Positions 23,201 through 32,809 of a stretch of DNA of 64,000 bases are shown one piece after another (the first letter of the stretch is position 1; each line of letters starts with the position of its first letter). The DNA lies in NCBI GenBank assembly GCA_030998225.1, contig JAPYXD010000677.1:11097501-11161500 (forward strand), written 5' to 3'. The translations under genes and the position numbers were made by a program. Below the pieces are notes generated by a model that had not been told where the DNA came from, ran no database searches, and saw nothing but the letters and a program-made list of their open reading frames with translations. Source of the DNA: Diplolepis rosae. Taxonomy: Eukaryota; Arthropoda; Insecta; Hymenoptera; Diplolepididae.

Positions 23201-26200
23201 TTAAAATGCATGTAACGCGCCTTCGTTACACGAACGACAAAAGTTCTAGTTTACTGGGCTTGTATTCGTCGAAAGTTCATTTGCCTATTTGTTCGCGAGA
23301 TATCGTCCTTTCCTTATCGCACTTGGACAGTTGAATAAATATTTCAATACCCAATTCCAGGGAACTTATATTTACTTTAGACCACTTAAGCTGCACCGTC
23401 ATTTATCGACCAGTCAAGCAACTCTTCTACGTCTATATATGTACATATCTAGAAAGTGAAGCTTTAGGGACGTTCTCCTAAGTTCGTGAAGTATCAGATG
23501 CAATTTCTTCATATCTAAATGACTTATCAGCTTTGAATGGTACCTGGAAAACTACCGAGTTTGCTGTACAACTTCGAAGATCGATAAAACTCGAGAGCTC
23601 GCCACCATTATCTCTTTTTCTATTTAACTCTTCCTCGTGCTTTTGTTTATAACGTAATTACTGCTCAGTATTACTATCACAAAGCTGACTAATTTCAATT
23701 GGTTTAGAAAATGAAAACAGAATTTTACTGTTACAATAAAGAGAATGGGAATTAAAGATCTATTTTAAGCGCACTTGTCAAGTGATTAATTTTAATGCTC
23801 GTTCTCTGCTTTTGTTAAATTCTCTCGCACGCGGATAATTCCTGAATACTCCATTCATAGCAACTGGTACGTGTTTGTCAATATTTTCGTAATTTCGAGA
23901 CAATATTTTGATAATTGTCTCACCCATAATGCACTTCGCCCAAATCGGCTCATTCAACTGACTTTTAATTGAAAAATACTTTTGACAGATCTGGGTCATT
24001 TGCAAAACTTTAATGTACTTCATTGAAGAAAGGTGAATGACCAACCTGAGACCAAATGGATGTTTTTCAAGATTTATTTTTTTTCAAAATCACGATTTTT
24101 CTATGACATTATGCCATTCTCATCAAGTCAAAAAGCCATTTGTTCCAGTATTTACTTTATAATAATTATAAATATTATGGTGAAGTTATTAAGATAATAA
24201 ACACAAAATTATCAATAACATATCTAAATATCTGTAGTTATAAAATCCTTCTAGATTTAAACAAAAAATCAGAAATAATTATTTGTAAATGTTGTCACTT
24301 TTTTGTCAATATAAAATTCAAATCTTGCCATATTTTAGTCACTATATTGTGGTTGCGATGGTTTTTTCTTTTGAGTTCCAAGTTTTGTAAAGAATTGTAC
24401 ATTTTTCTTATGTCAGGTATATGATTTCGATGAAACTAATATGGACTACTGAGAAGTCAATAGGAAGGTAACAGTGTTATGTATGTGGACAAATTTAACA
24501 GTGCCGTAGTAATAAGAATATATATTATAATTAATAGAATTAAATTTTTGTTGTTATAGAATACAGAATGAATAATATTTTTATTTATTTAAAATTCTTT
24601 AAGGTAGTACGATCACGAAAATTAGACCTCAGGCAAAAATAGATAATTTTGCTTTCAAGAATAGCAATATTATTATTGAAGGGCTAATTTGAAAGAGAAA
24701 AGATTATTTTTTATGAAAAAAATTTGAAACACGACAAAATAATGTTATTAATAAATTTTATTTTTGCCCAAACTTATTTTCTTATCGCTTCGAGCCAAAT
24801 TTTAAAAAATGATGCGACTCTAATAAATCACGGTTCATTTTTTTAGGAAAAAGATTCTCTACAACTTGACCGTTTCCGATTTTTGTAAATGAATTCTTTA
24901 ATGGCTGAAATTATAAAAAAACAATTTTTCAAAACAAAATTGTTATGAACAAATTGCTGTATTTGATAATAATTAATTCAATTTCAAAAATAGAAAACGG
25001 TCAAGTTGTAGAGAATCTTTTTTCTAAAAAAATGAACCGTGATTTATTAGAATCGCATCATTTTTAAAAATTTGGCTCGAAGCGATAAAAAAATAAGTTT
25101 AGGCAAAAATAAATGCAGTCGACCGGCAATCGAAAGACCTGGGCTCGAATCCCAGCGCAGTCGAAAGCGTCATTTTTTCCACAGAAAGATTTTCAAATTC
25201 TTTAAAATATTTATTAATAACATTATTTTTTTTTGTTTCAAATTTTTTTCATAAAAAATAATCTTTTCTCTTTCAAATTGGCCCTTCAATAATAATATTG
25301 CTTTTCTTGAAAGCAAAATTATCTATTTTTGCCTGAGGTCTAATTTTCGTGATCGTACTACCTTAAATGTATAAAAGTTGATATAAAATAATATCATAAG
25401 AAAAATTATAATCTTTTAAGTCAGCAATAACATTAATACTGTTTTCTCTTTATTTTTTTGTGTAAAACTCCTCTGCAATTGTTCTTTTGAAATAATTAGA
25501 CTCTTTATGTAAAATTGTAATATTATCCCAATCAAAATTATGTTGAATACCTGTATCGTTTGTATTATTTATTCTGTGTTTTGTAACCACATTATGGTAT
25601 ATTTGATTTAAATTGGTATTTTTTGTGTTCGTCATATCTGATTAAAAACATCCTTCCAGTTTGATCTATACATATGTTTTTGAGCAATCCAAGCAAGGAA
25701 TCTTATAAACTACATAATAATATAGATATAATAAATAATAAAGACAGAGAAATAGATTACAAACGTGTTGTTTCTATACCTTAATATGGAAACTTATCTT
25801 ATAAAATGAAGACTTTTAAAAGAATATAATTTAACTATAGTTTTCAGGAATACATTCAAATTAAATAAATACACAAAATCAGGAAGAGATCCCGCGAAAA
25901 GAAAGTTGATCTTGTTAGATCTGGTCAGATCAAATTCCCAGATCTAACCAGATCTTGATTTTTTCGAGATCTGACCAGATCTACTTCAGATCTGACCAGA
26001 TCTACTTTAGATCTGATCAGAACAACTTTAGATCTGATCAGATCTGGTCAGATCTCGACAAAATCAAGATCTGGTTAGATCTGGGAATTTGATCTGACCA
26101 GATCTAACAAGATCAACTTTTTTTTCGCGGGATCCACTAGAAAAATTTGAAATTTCGAATATATTTAGATATATTATTGATAATTTTGTGTTTATTATCT

Positions 26201-29200
26201 TAATAACTTTACCATAATTTTTATAATTATTATAGAGTAAAAACTGAAAGAAATGTTTTTTTGGCCTGAAGAGGATGTCGTGTCATCGAAACGTCGTCAT
26301 TTTGAAAGAAAATAAATTTTGAGAAATATCCATTTGGTCTGAGGTTGGTTATTTAGAAAATTAGTCGAAAGTAAAATCATCTTTTTAATATAATTTTTTG
26401 TACTTCTTTCAAACCTTCTCCATACAATTAGGGAAAAATTATAATACAGATATTACTGAGAAATTTATATATTACAAATTTTTAAAAATTGAAAGTCAAA
26501 ATTTATTGCTCATAAAATTTCCTCAACTATTTTAAGTTCTGGCTCAAAATTACAGATTATTCACAAATTTTCAGACACATTTTCGATTTTGAAGCCTTTT
26601 TTATAATAATTACAAATATTTCCACTTATTCATATTTCAGTTAGAAACAAATTTCTCATTTATGAAATTATTAAGATAAAGCTGTGAATAACTATTATAT
26701 TAATTGATTTTATCTCTTATAAAGTGGATTTGGTTTTCTTTTATAGTCGAATCTCAAAAGGATTATCATGCTCGAAGAAAACATCATCATCAGCTAGATA
26801 CGAGGACAATCTTAACGATTTCGACAACTCTGGCAGTAACTGCGACGACAGAAGCTGTCACTGCCGCAGGGGTAGAGGGTAATGTGATACCGGAAATCAC
26901 AACCAGGCCAACTACTGCCGAAACAACAACAGAATTTGTGGAACTAACTACCACAAGCATTGCCACGACGCCAAGTACCACTACAACGAGCACAACGCCT
27001 CCACGTAAGTGTAAAGATGATTCTAATCTATGTTTTTATTTATTTTCTTACACTACGAAAATAGTGAAAATTTACATATAATAATCGCAATTTATATGAA
27101 GTGAAATAGTATATTTTAATTTAGTGATTAATTTTTATTTGAAAAAATGTTCACAGTTTCCATTTCTATTTTTACAAATTTAAAAAAATAATACCATGTT
27201 TGCAAAAAAAAAAAAATGGAGCCTAATATAGGAAATTTTCATTTGCTTTTACTGAATCTATATCTAATTTAAGTAATAAATCATTATTTCAAAAAAATGA
27301 ATGAGTTTTGAGGAAGTTCGTTCCGCAGAAATGCGAATTGGATCGTTGCGATAGTTTTTCAAATGTGATAGAACGAGTGAAATTGGCGAACTTTTAATTC
27401 ATATAAATCCGAGAGGCTGCTAAATTTTTTTCAATTAGAATTTCATTCCAGCCGCTACGTTCATTTTCAATTAGTGATCAATTTCTAATTCACTAATTAT
27501 AAATGAAAAAAAAATGAATTTGCAACTCGAATAGAGATATTATAAATAGTAATAAATAAAATCAAGAATAAAATAATCTCGAATCCAATTAATCACATTT
27601 CAACTAATTAAAATTTGAAGAGTTCAAAAACATTAATTTTCGTAAGGCAAAAAAACCATTCAGAGTAGTTTTTTTCCAATTTATTTTTAAAATGTTTCAA
27701 TAATCGGATGAAAATTACTTGATCTTAGATTATTTGAGGATTTTACAAAAGAGTGAATGGCAAGAAAAATATGCATATAGAAGTACTTTTCGTCTTATAC
27801 ATTTAATACTTTCGGAATCGCAAGGCCATAAAGAACCTTTACTCTTTGAACGTTCTTTCGATCAGCTATTCAATAGTTCTGGAGCTTACTTTGTTACCGG
27901 ACAAAGTGCTTACACGATTGCAAACTTTCGGAAGAAAAGATCAAAAAGGAAAGAATAAGACAGAAATAGAAAACAACATTTGAGAAAGAGAGAGAAAGAT
28001 AGACTGGAGGTTGGAAGAAAAGAGGGACTAAGAACCAAAAAGCGAAATAGTTCGATGGAAAAGTAGATACATACGATTTTTTCTTTTGCTTTATAGGTTT
28101 TTGCGTCGTTCAAAGACCAAGGCAGTCCCACCAATATATTCGTGAAGGAAAAGGCAAGAGGGTAAGTTTTCAACAGTCTTTAGAATCGGTGCGAGAAAGG
28201 TGAGACGCGTTACTTCTAAGATGATTTAAGGCTATATTGGCTTCTCTTCAACTTCAAGAGAGTTTATAACGATGAGAGATCAACTCCATAACATAGTCCT
28301 CCTTTCTCGGAACCTTTACCTTTCATCGTCATTTTCCAATTTTCAAATTACGTTTCAAAAGAGATATTACGAATTTGTATCAATTGTTGAAATGCTTTTC
28401 AGGGTAAAAATCTCTTCAAACCTCTCACTTGGCGATATTTCTTATAAGTTGCTATAAGCTATTATTTTCATAAAGAGTTTTTTTCGGAACTACTTTATTT
28501 GGAGGGTATTTCGAAAGTGTTTGCTAATATCACATTTATAAAAATCTAGAATCTGGATTCTGCGTGAGTGATTATGCAATAAATATATATTTTTGAATCA
28601 AACAATTAGTTTGAAAAAATAATTTGTTCCATCCAAATTGATTTTTCGAAACCAAATCAATTTTCACTTGATATAAACTAATTGTAATTTTGAATTCACA
28701 AAATTTGTGTAGATTGGTTTGTATTTGTTTTGGCTCTTCTAGTTGATTCATAAAAATAATATTAGTTTCATAATTTTTGTTTCAAAAATTGCAATTATGT
28801 GACGTTAGCAAGTACCAAATAAATTGAGTTTTTGATTCAATTTTATACTTCATTTCGATTACAAAAATTAAATTAACCTTATTGAAAACCTTTGAGTTGA
28901 TAGTGATTATTATTAAGACAATTTAAAACAATAAACTTGCTATTTCTATGTTTACAATTTACTCCATATTCATAAGATGGAAATAGAATATTGAGTAAGT
29001 AATTTCCTAAAGTTCCAAAATCTTTCATGTATTTAAGAATAATTTTGAATTCTCTTTCAAAAGAAAATTAAAGCTTGATACAAAAATATAATTCCCAACT
29101 AAAGTGCGTTTTATATACAAATTTTATTTATTGTATTTACCTTCAAATTACAATAAAAATGAATCCTTGTAATTAATATAGTTATATCGCGATGACGAGC

Positions 29201-31037
29201 CCGAATGTTCGGAGCTCTGTCAATGTGGAGAAGGCGAGGTCCTGAGTTGCAACACAATTTGCGTCGAATCATCGCCTTGCAAAACTGATTTCGCTTACTA
29301 TAATCATGCAGCTCCAGCTTATCAAGCATATCGAGGTCGTTGTATTTGTTACAGTGGTCGTTTCTTATGTATGCGACCCTCTCCTGGTAAGTAGAAAATG
29401 TTAAAATATTTTATTCCTAATTTAAATATTTGTTTTCCTTTCATTTACTATTTCTATGGTGTTTTCCATTTTATGTTGTTCATACAGTAAGATTGAAGAA
29501 ATTTTATACCAAAATTAAAAATAAGTACTATCTGTATACATTTTTAAAGTAAAAAATAAATTTCTCTTTTTCGATTCCAACTTCCACTGAGGATAGTTTT
29601 TGGATAAACTATAATTAAGATGATAAATCACTTTTCGTAGATGCATACAGCATTCCACATGGGGTATTTATGTTCCTCGGGTACAGCGAGGCAGATGAAA
29701 CCTTGCTGAGGTCTTATAATAATCTCACCGTGCTGGATGCGGTGTCTTCTTTAGATAGTTTTATGCGAGAGGAAACAAACAATCAGGTAAACTCATTTAT
29801 TATACTAAATAATGATGAAAATCTGAAAGTTATTTGTAATGTATTGATTCTCTTTTTATAGAGATTAAAAAGTAATTTTTCAGGCTGCTTTTATTTTTAA
29901 ATCATGTTTAAAGTTCGCTATAAATATTTTCATTTTAGGAGGAATGAACCATTGTCATGCCCTCACACTTAAGAAAGGTTTTTAAAAATAAAATAAAAAT
30001 CAATTTTAATGCATTTTAGAAGAGACAGCAATATATTTTTAGAAAAAACTAGATTGGGTCATAATTATTTGTCAAATATTGTTACATAACATGTAGTGTT
30101 TTTTTTTAATCTTTTATAAAACAATCGTAAGAATCATCCAGCCTTAAAAAACAAAATAGTTAATTTTGTTCATTAGAAGGTTTTTCACAATTTTGATCTA
30201 TGTTTTATCATATGTTTAGAAACTATAAACTTTAATAATTTATTTATTTAACGAACCCTGACAAAATTAGTTTTCATAAAAGTCGACAAAGTTCAGAGAA
30301 TATTTCGACGAACAGAATGAGCTCTTTTTTTATTGAAGTCAAATAAAAATTACGATTGTTTCGAAATATTGAAGAAAAAACACTGAATATTAAATGACTA
30401 TCATGAGAGTAACAATTTTTTCAAGAAATGTATTCTTGCTTTTTCTGAAATTAATTAAAATTATTGTGGTTTTATTTTTACTGGTTATAAAGACCGTTTA
30501 GTAATTTGAGAGTAGGTTAATTAATTGTTTTTTCACAATCAGAATACATTCATTAATTATTTTGAAAAACAAAACTGTTTTTTATTATAATTTAAAAATT
30601 TTAATTCATATTTCTACACAGAAAAAACAGTATGGTTGTGAAAACGACATTTTTTTCCGTCTATTTATAGCTTCAATAATAACTTTAAGGCGGTACGGTA
30701 AAACATAAATTATTTTTTTAAATTGTTTAAAATAAAATAAAGTCTACAATCCTCCGTTAATTCATCCATTATCATATCCTGAAGTTTAAGCTTAAAATAT
30801 TCAGTATTGTAGGAATATTTTGGAAGAAACTAAAATTCTTTTCTTGATCACGTGACTCACTTAGTCTATGTTCTTAATGACCCTAATGACAATTATATTT
30901 TTTTACAGACTGTATGCACTCTCTTCTTGTACAATATAACCAAAGAAAACGTAATTGCAGCTGTTCGATTGGGAACGGATAATCTGCTCCAAAATAGTAG
31001 TGAATCACAAAATCTGCAGCACCTTTTACGCATCAGG
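14169..31037 (+). CDS. Gfrl: GDNF family receptor alpha-like gene, nine exons (partial)
   Basis: Split gene joined from nine exons: 14169-14274, 14452-14604, 18244-18381, 19964-20169, 26747-27004, 28097-28161, 29182-29386, 29641-29786 and 30909-31037. Every junction has AG before and GT after, and the phases fit throughout, leaving 468 open codons. The family is recognised from two Cys-rich GDNF-receptor repeats: the first has the CLCK motif, and the second contains TELRTTCACKGTD and then YDCVGWQRLLWVNPC, a signature of GFR-alpha proteins. In vertebrates such receptors are GPI-anchored co-receptors for GDNF-family ligands; in insects Gfrl is a neuronal and glial cell-surface receptor. Downstream come a Thr-rich linker and the DEPECSELCQCGEGE region typical of insect Gfrl. 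The 5' exon with the signal peptide and the membrane-anchor exon are not identified, so both ends are open. Introns reach 6.6 kb and are packed with transposons. Confidence 0.88.
14452..14604 (+). CDS. Gfrl: Gfrl exon b: body of first GDNF-receptor repeat
   Basis: Only 177 bases after exon a. The acceptor is ATTTCTTCAG and the donor CAA|GTAAGT. The frame reads NDPECKVLLQPILNHCDQAN, then eight cysteines in all across the exon, ending EIAFCLCK. The FC-x-C close of the repeat matches the FCSCR motif of vertebrate GFR-alpha1. Confidence 0.9.
14684..15114. mobile_element. Foldback element in Gfrl intron
   Basis: GAAAAAGTTAAACATTTTTG at the left pairs with a reverse copy at about 15080-15114 (CAAAAGTGCTTAACCTTTTC), and the TAAAAAGTACTGCAT word next to it also has a partner. 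The arms are about 45 bases and imperfect, so it is an old insertion. Confidence 0.55.
15900..16539. mobile_element. TTAA-flanked foldback element, copy 2
   Basis: TTAAGGTGATTTCCATCCAC at the left, and CGTGGCTCAACTATCTTAA at the right, with the GACCTCAGGCAAAAATAG arm motif. It is followed directly by another part-copy. Confidence 0.8.
16540..17062. mobile_element. TTAA-flanked foldback element, part-copy 3
   Basis: Lacks the left terminal segment but has the inner arms (GAATCTTTTCCCTGAAG, CAGTTGAAAATAAAATTTG) and a full right end (GGCCTAATTTTTCGTGGCTG, ending TTAA at 17059-17062). It abuts copy 2, which suggests insertion at or recombination with that copy. Confidence 0.7.
17063..18243. other. 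Gfrl intron sequence without a further feature
   Basis: AT-rich, with a pyrimidine-rich stretch at 17395-17560. The 74-aa frame at 17677-17901 is unrecognised. No repeat ends noted. Confidence 0.4.
18244..18381 (+). CDS. Gfrl: Gfrl exon c: end of repeat one and start of repeat two
   Basis: The start was chosen because TTTTAAAG just upstream is the acceptor that keeps the phase set by exon b, giving the join CLCK-KNDGKRDDCMVAQEK. It then reads MHPQCAQRPEGSEIPTC and HSLAELCRDERTC, which parallels the ..C..LAE.C..D..CR segment of GFR-alpha domains. The donor is TAG|GTAAGT. The exon spans the join between the two receptor repeats. Confidence 0.82.
19964..20169 (+). CDS. Gfrl: Gfrl exon d: second GDNF-receptor repeat
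   Basis: The most diagnostic exon. After the acceptor TTTTTAAG it reads SKLEYYEQSCAVDSVTKKC, then ECRKALLGTLGTELRTTCAC, then KGTDIPQIYDCVGWQRLLW and VNPCV. The GTELRTTC..KGTD..Q.YDC.GWQRL segment is highly conserved in GFR-alpha and Gfrl proteins. The donor GTTG|GTGAGC leaves one base. Just after this exon comes a 6.6-kb intron carrying a 1.39-kb transposon and other repeats. Confidence 0.93.
20326..21718. mobile_element. 1.39-kb non-autonomous transposon with 24-bp perfect ends
   Basis: Left end GGGGAGAAGCGGCGAAATTG then GCGC; the right end is the exact reverse complement over 24 bases. TA flanks both sides (20324-20325 and 21719-21720). The interior has no coding capacity but carries further GCGCCAATTT-like words (around 21338) and a perfect 70-base hairpin at 20502-20647. 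It sits in the large Gfrl intron 150 bases after exon d. Confidence 0.88.
20502..20647. repeat. Perfect 70-base hairpin
   Basis: Left arm 20502-20571 starts TCTAAATCTATGAAAATATA and ends CAATTTACCCG; the right arm, 20578-20647, is its exact reverse complement. The loop is CCATGT. Perfect identity over 70 bases implies recent origin, since arms drift apart quickly. The hairpin tip, GCGTCAATTTACCCG, resembles the terminal repeat of the host element (GCGCCAATTTCGCCG). Confidence 0.95.
21719..21870. mobile_element. Small foldback element
   Basis: GGAGGGTTGTAGATTTTGAT near 21740 pairs with a reverse copy (TTTAAAATTTACAACCCTCC) ending near 21840. The adjoining CATGTCC / GGGCAT ends are similar to units near 690-850 and 30740-30790. 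It abuts the right end of the 1.39-kb element. Confidence 0.55.
21893..22117. mobile_element. TACTCTCTAAA-ended element
   Basis: A 225-base element with both ends intact: TACTCTCTAAATCTGAATCA at the left and TTTAGAGAGTA at the right. The interior repeats TCACTGATT / AATCAGTGA. Nearly identical to the nested copy at 13670-13945 but one internal repeat shorter. Confidence 0.88.
22118..24598. other. Large Gfrl intron, middle part
   Basis: No exon supported. There is a small inverted repeat (CAGTTATGTAA at 22893 against TTACATAACTG near 22960) and a less AT-rich block at 23210-23640 (AACGCGCCTTCGTTACACGA onward) that has no open frame and could be conserved regulatory DNA. The 88-aa minus frame at 23778-24044 is unrecognised. 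Confidence 0.35.
24599..25366. mobile_element. TTAA-flanked foldback element, copy 4 (best ends)
   Basis: TTAA then GGTAGTACGATCACGAAAAT at the left, and the exact inverse ATTTTCGTGATCGTACTACC then TTAA at the right. The arms run about 370 bases. The right arm is interrupted by a tRNA-like fragment at 25112-25210, so the foldback is older than that insertion. Confidence 0.9.
25112..25210 (+). repeat. tRNA-derived SINE fragment
   Basis: Contains a good polymerase-III B box (GGCTCGAATCC) within a perfect 5-base T-stem, CTGGG / CCCAG, with a 7-base loop, followed by CGCAGTCGAAAGCGTC. No A box or full acceptor stem is present upstream, so it is not a working tRNA but a 5'-truncated tRNA-like SINE. 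It splits the right arm of the foldback around it. Confidence 0.55.
25891..26131. mobile_element. AGATCT-rich palindromic element, copy 1
   Basis: Ends CCCGCGAAAA and TTTTCGCGGG. Between them about twenty GATC sites occur in 240 bases, mostly as AGATCTGACCAGATCT-like units in alternating orientation, so the whole folds on itself many ways. The second copy is at 44771-44991. Confidence 0.9.
26747..27004 (+). CDS. Gfrl: Gfrl exon e: Thr-rich mucin-like linker
   Basis: The acceptor is TTTCTTTTATAG and the donor CCAC|GTAAGT. The phase fits exon d (one base plus two bases makes Val). It begins VESQKDYHARRKHHHQLD and becomes a Thr/Ala/Val-rich tract ending SIATTPSTTTTSTTPP. Such Thr/Pro-rich segments are usual sites of mucin-type O-glycosylation (inference) and would act as an extended stalk between the receptor repeats and the distal region. 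The codons here are ACA/ACG/ACT-rich and less AT-rich than the intron around them. Confidence 0.85.
28097..28161 (+). CDS. Gfrl: Gfrl exon f: short 65-base exon
   Basis: Too short to show as a long open frame; found because exons e and g do not join in phase without it. It has acceptor TTTGCTTTATAG and donor GAGG|GTAAGT. It reads FCVVQRPRQSHQYIREGKGK, uses two bases on entry and ends in phase 0, exactly what both neighbours need. It is preceded by a purine-rich GAGAAAGAGAGAG stretch. Confidence 0.8.
29182..29386 (+). CDS. Gfrl: Gfrl exon g: Cys-rich distal domain
   Basis: Begins in phase 0 after acceptor TTAATATAG and reads LYRDDEPECSELCQCGEGEV, then SCNTICVESSPCKTDFAYY, then RGRCICYSGRFLCMRPSPG. 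It has ten cysteines. The run of cysteines with GRCICYSGRFLC recalls secreted or extracellular Cys-rich modules. The donor is CTG|GTAAGT with one base left over. Confidence 0.87.
29641..29786 (+). CDS. Gfrl: Gfrl exon h
   Basis: The acceptor is ACTTTTCGTAG and the donor CAG|GTAAAC. It reads DAYSIPHGVFMFLGYSEADE, then LLRSYNNLTVLDAV, ending REETNNQ. It has no cysteines and one likely N-glycosylation site (NNLT). Phases 2-in and 0-out fit its neighbours. Confidence 0.85.
30670..30860. other. Repeat relics in last Gfrl intron
   Basis: TTTAAGGCGGTACGGTAAAA at 30685 resembles the left end of the TTAA foldbacks, and 30735-30790 (CTACAATCCTCCGTTAATTC) matches the small foldback at 21719-21870. Both are incomplete. 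The preceding intron 29787-30670 holds nothing else I can support. Confidence 0.35.
30909..31037 (+). CDS. Gfrl: Gfrl exon i (last exon assigned)
   Basis: The acceptor is ATTTTTTTACAG and the donor AGG|GTAAGT. It reads TVCTLFLYNITKENVIAAVR, then LGTDNLLQNSSESQNLQHLL and RIR, with two N-glycosylation sites (NIT, NSS). It is 43 whole codons. Reading through the donor meets a stop six codons later, so the gene either continues by splicing or this site is retained in a short isoform. No hydrophobic anchor is present yet, which argues for more exons. Confidence 0.82.
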
Positions 31038-32455
31038 GTAAGTTTTATAATTAATTAAAAAAATGAATTTTTTCATTTCCTCTCCTTTTTGGTAAAAATA
31101 GATAATGCATTTTATATATATAACGAAAAGAAGATAACTCCTATCCAAGCGTCAAAAGTCGACAGAAACACGAAAGGGGAAGCGTTTCTGAAGTTTTATA
31201 ACGGTCGACGCTTCAAAGTTTCTAATCACTTTGAATCCGAAAGCTTTGCATGTGCTAATTCGATCGCATTCACACCAGATAATAATTAAACGTTCGCCAC
31301 GAAGTGCACGAATGATATAAAATCTAGAAATCATGTTTCACAATACGAAAAATTCACAGAGGTAAAATACGTGAATGTTTGTGAAACTGTGTGCGGTTAT
31401 TGAGCTTTGAATATTGAATTAGATGGACAGCGTAGACTTAATTCCAAATAGAGTAATATTGACGGGACAAATTGAAAAAGTGTATGACTAGAAAGAGAAA
31501 AAGAGAGAGTAAGGGAGAGAGAAGTGAAGAACTGGCGTCAGCCTCGATTAATCGTACAATTTGAAAGCGGTTAAAGTTGAGGATTGATTTTTTGTACCCA
31601 CGAAACGAAACGAACCAAAGCGACTCATCATTGTGGCAAACAGTGCGTAAACATGCAAAATCCGCTTCATTCACTTATTGCTCATTGTTTTGTTCCTTCT
31701 TTCAAAAAATGTGTTTACTAGAGTGATTTGAAAATTGCTCTATTTTTTTCTGAAACTACACCTCTGAAAATTTTTCCTTCCAAGAAAAAATGAAAACTAT
31801 CAAATATTATATGCCAATTTCACTGTCATCTGAAAATATATTTAAGGAACGATTTGGATTCTTTAAAGTCAAATATATCAAACATATCTTTTGTAAAACA
31901 ACACCCCTGAAGATACTATATTTTTGAAAGAACAGTTCAGCAAAATTGATAAATTTTATGACATCAATTTTTCATAATTATTTATTTATTAAAGAAAAAT
32001 ACGTTTCAAATGATTCTAAAAATGTTATAAAGCGAATTTATTTCGTATTTTATTTTAAAAATCAATGGTAAAAAACTTCTACAAGAATATTTCGGTGAAA
32101 TTCATTTGCATTTTTTTACAGTTTCATGACAATATTTATAACACTTGAAACTGGATGTTAAGTGATTAAATTGAATTGGATTACGTAATAATTGCTATCA
32201 CTAATCAAAGCTGCAAATCTAATTTATTGGCTAACAATTAAAAATTCACCTCCATAAGGATTTCAAACATTCAGTATTAGTTTTAGATTATTTCGTGGCA
32301 TGTTTGAGATTATGTTAACTCTTTTTTATTGATCCAGAAAATGACATTACAGAATTCTTATAATTATTACATTTTATTCTTCTCTAGCGCAATACACAAC
32401 ATTGCGCTACTCTCAACTGTAGCGAAAAAACGAGTTTACGCACCGGAGGCACATA
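31038..32455. other. Sequence after the last assigned Gfrl exon
   Basis: No exon supported. 31090-31290 is open for 66 codons (ITPIQASKVDRNTKGE within) and is less AT-rich, but it is also open on the opposite strand and is unrecognised. 31440-31520 is purine-rich GAGAGAAAAAGAGAGAG. Confidence 0.35.
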
Positions 32456-32693
32456 AAAATTGTTTTAACGATTTCAGCCACTGAAAACTTCAATTTCAAA
32501 ATTGGAAATGGTAGAGTTGTACAGAATATTTTCTCCGAAAAAATAAACTATAATTTATGAAAATCCAATAATTTTTGAAAATTTGGTAAGAAGTGACAGT
32601 AAAAAAAAATATATTCCAAAAAATATTATTACAAGAATTTTTTTTGTTATTTTTTTTTCAGGAACCTGATTTTTAGTACGAAAACTACCTTAA
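32456..32693. mobile_element. TTAA-type foldback, right half only
   Basis: Shares the inner and right-end sequence of the 12756-13298 copy (GGAAATGGTAGAGTTGTA, GAAAATTTGGTAAGAAG, TTTTTTCAGGAACCTGATTT) and ends CTACCTTAA. The left half is missing. Confidence 0.6.
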
Positions 32694-32809
32694 ATTCCAA
32701 AATTGTAATTGAAAATACATTTTGAAACAAAAAATCCATAATAATCATGTTTATGATTGTATTTGTGAAAGTAAAATTAGTAATATAAATCATACTTTCT
32801 ATATTACAG

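Noticed and set aside
25112..25172. Functional tRNA gene
   Set aside because: Only the T arm and 3' part are present; no D arm, anticodon arm or matching 5' acceptor strand.
26790..26993. 67-codon minus frame rich in Val
   Set aside because: Shadow of the Thr-rich Gfrl exon on the other strand.
27719..27958. 79-codon frame in the intron before Gfrl exon f
   Set aside because: No acceptor or donor that fits the Gfrl phases, no recognised motif, and it runs into a purine-rich tract.
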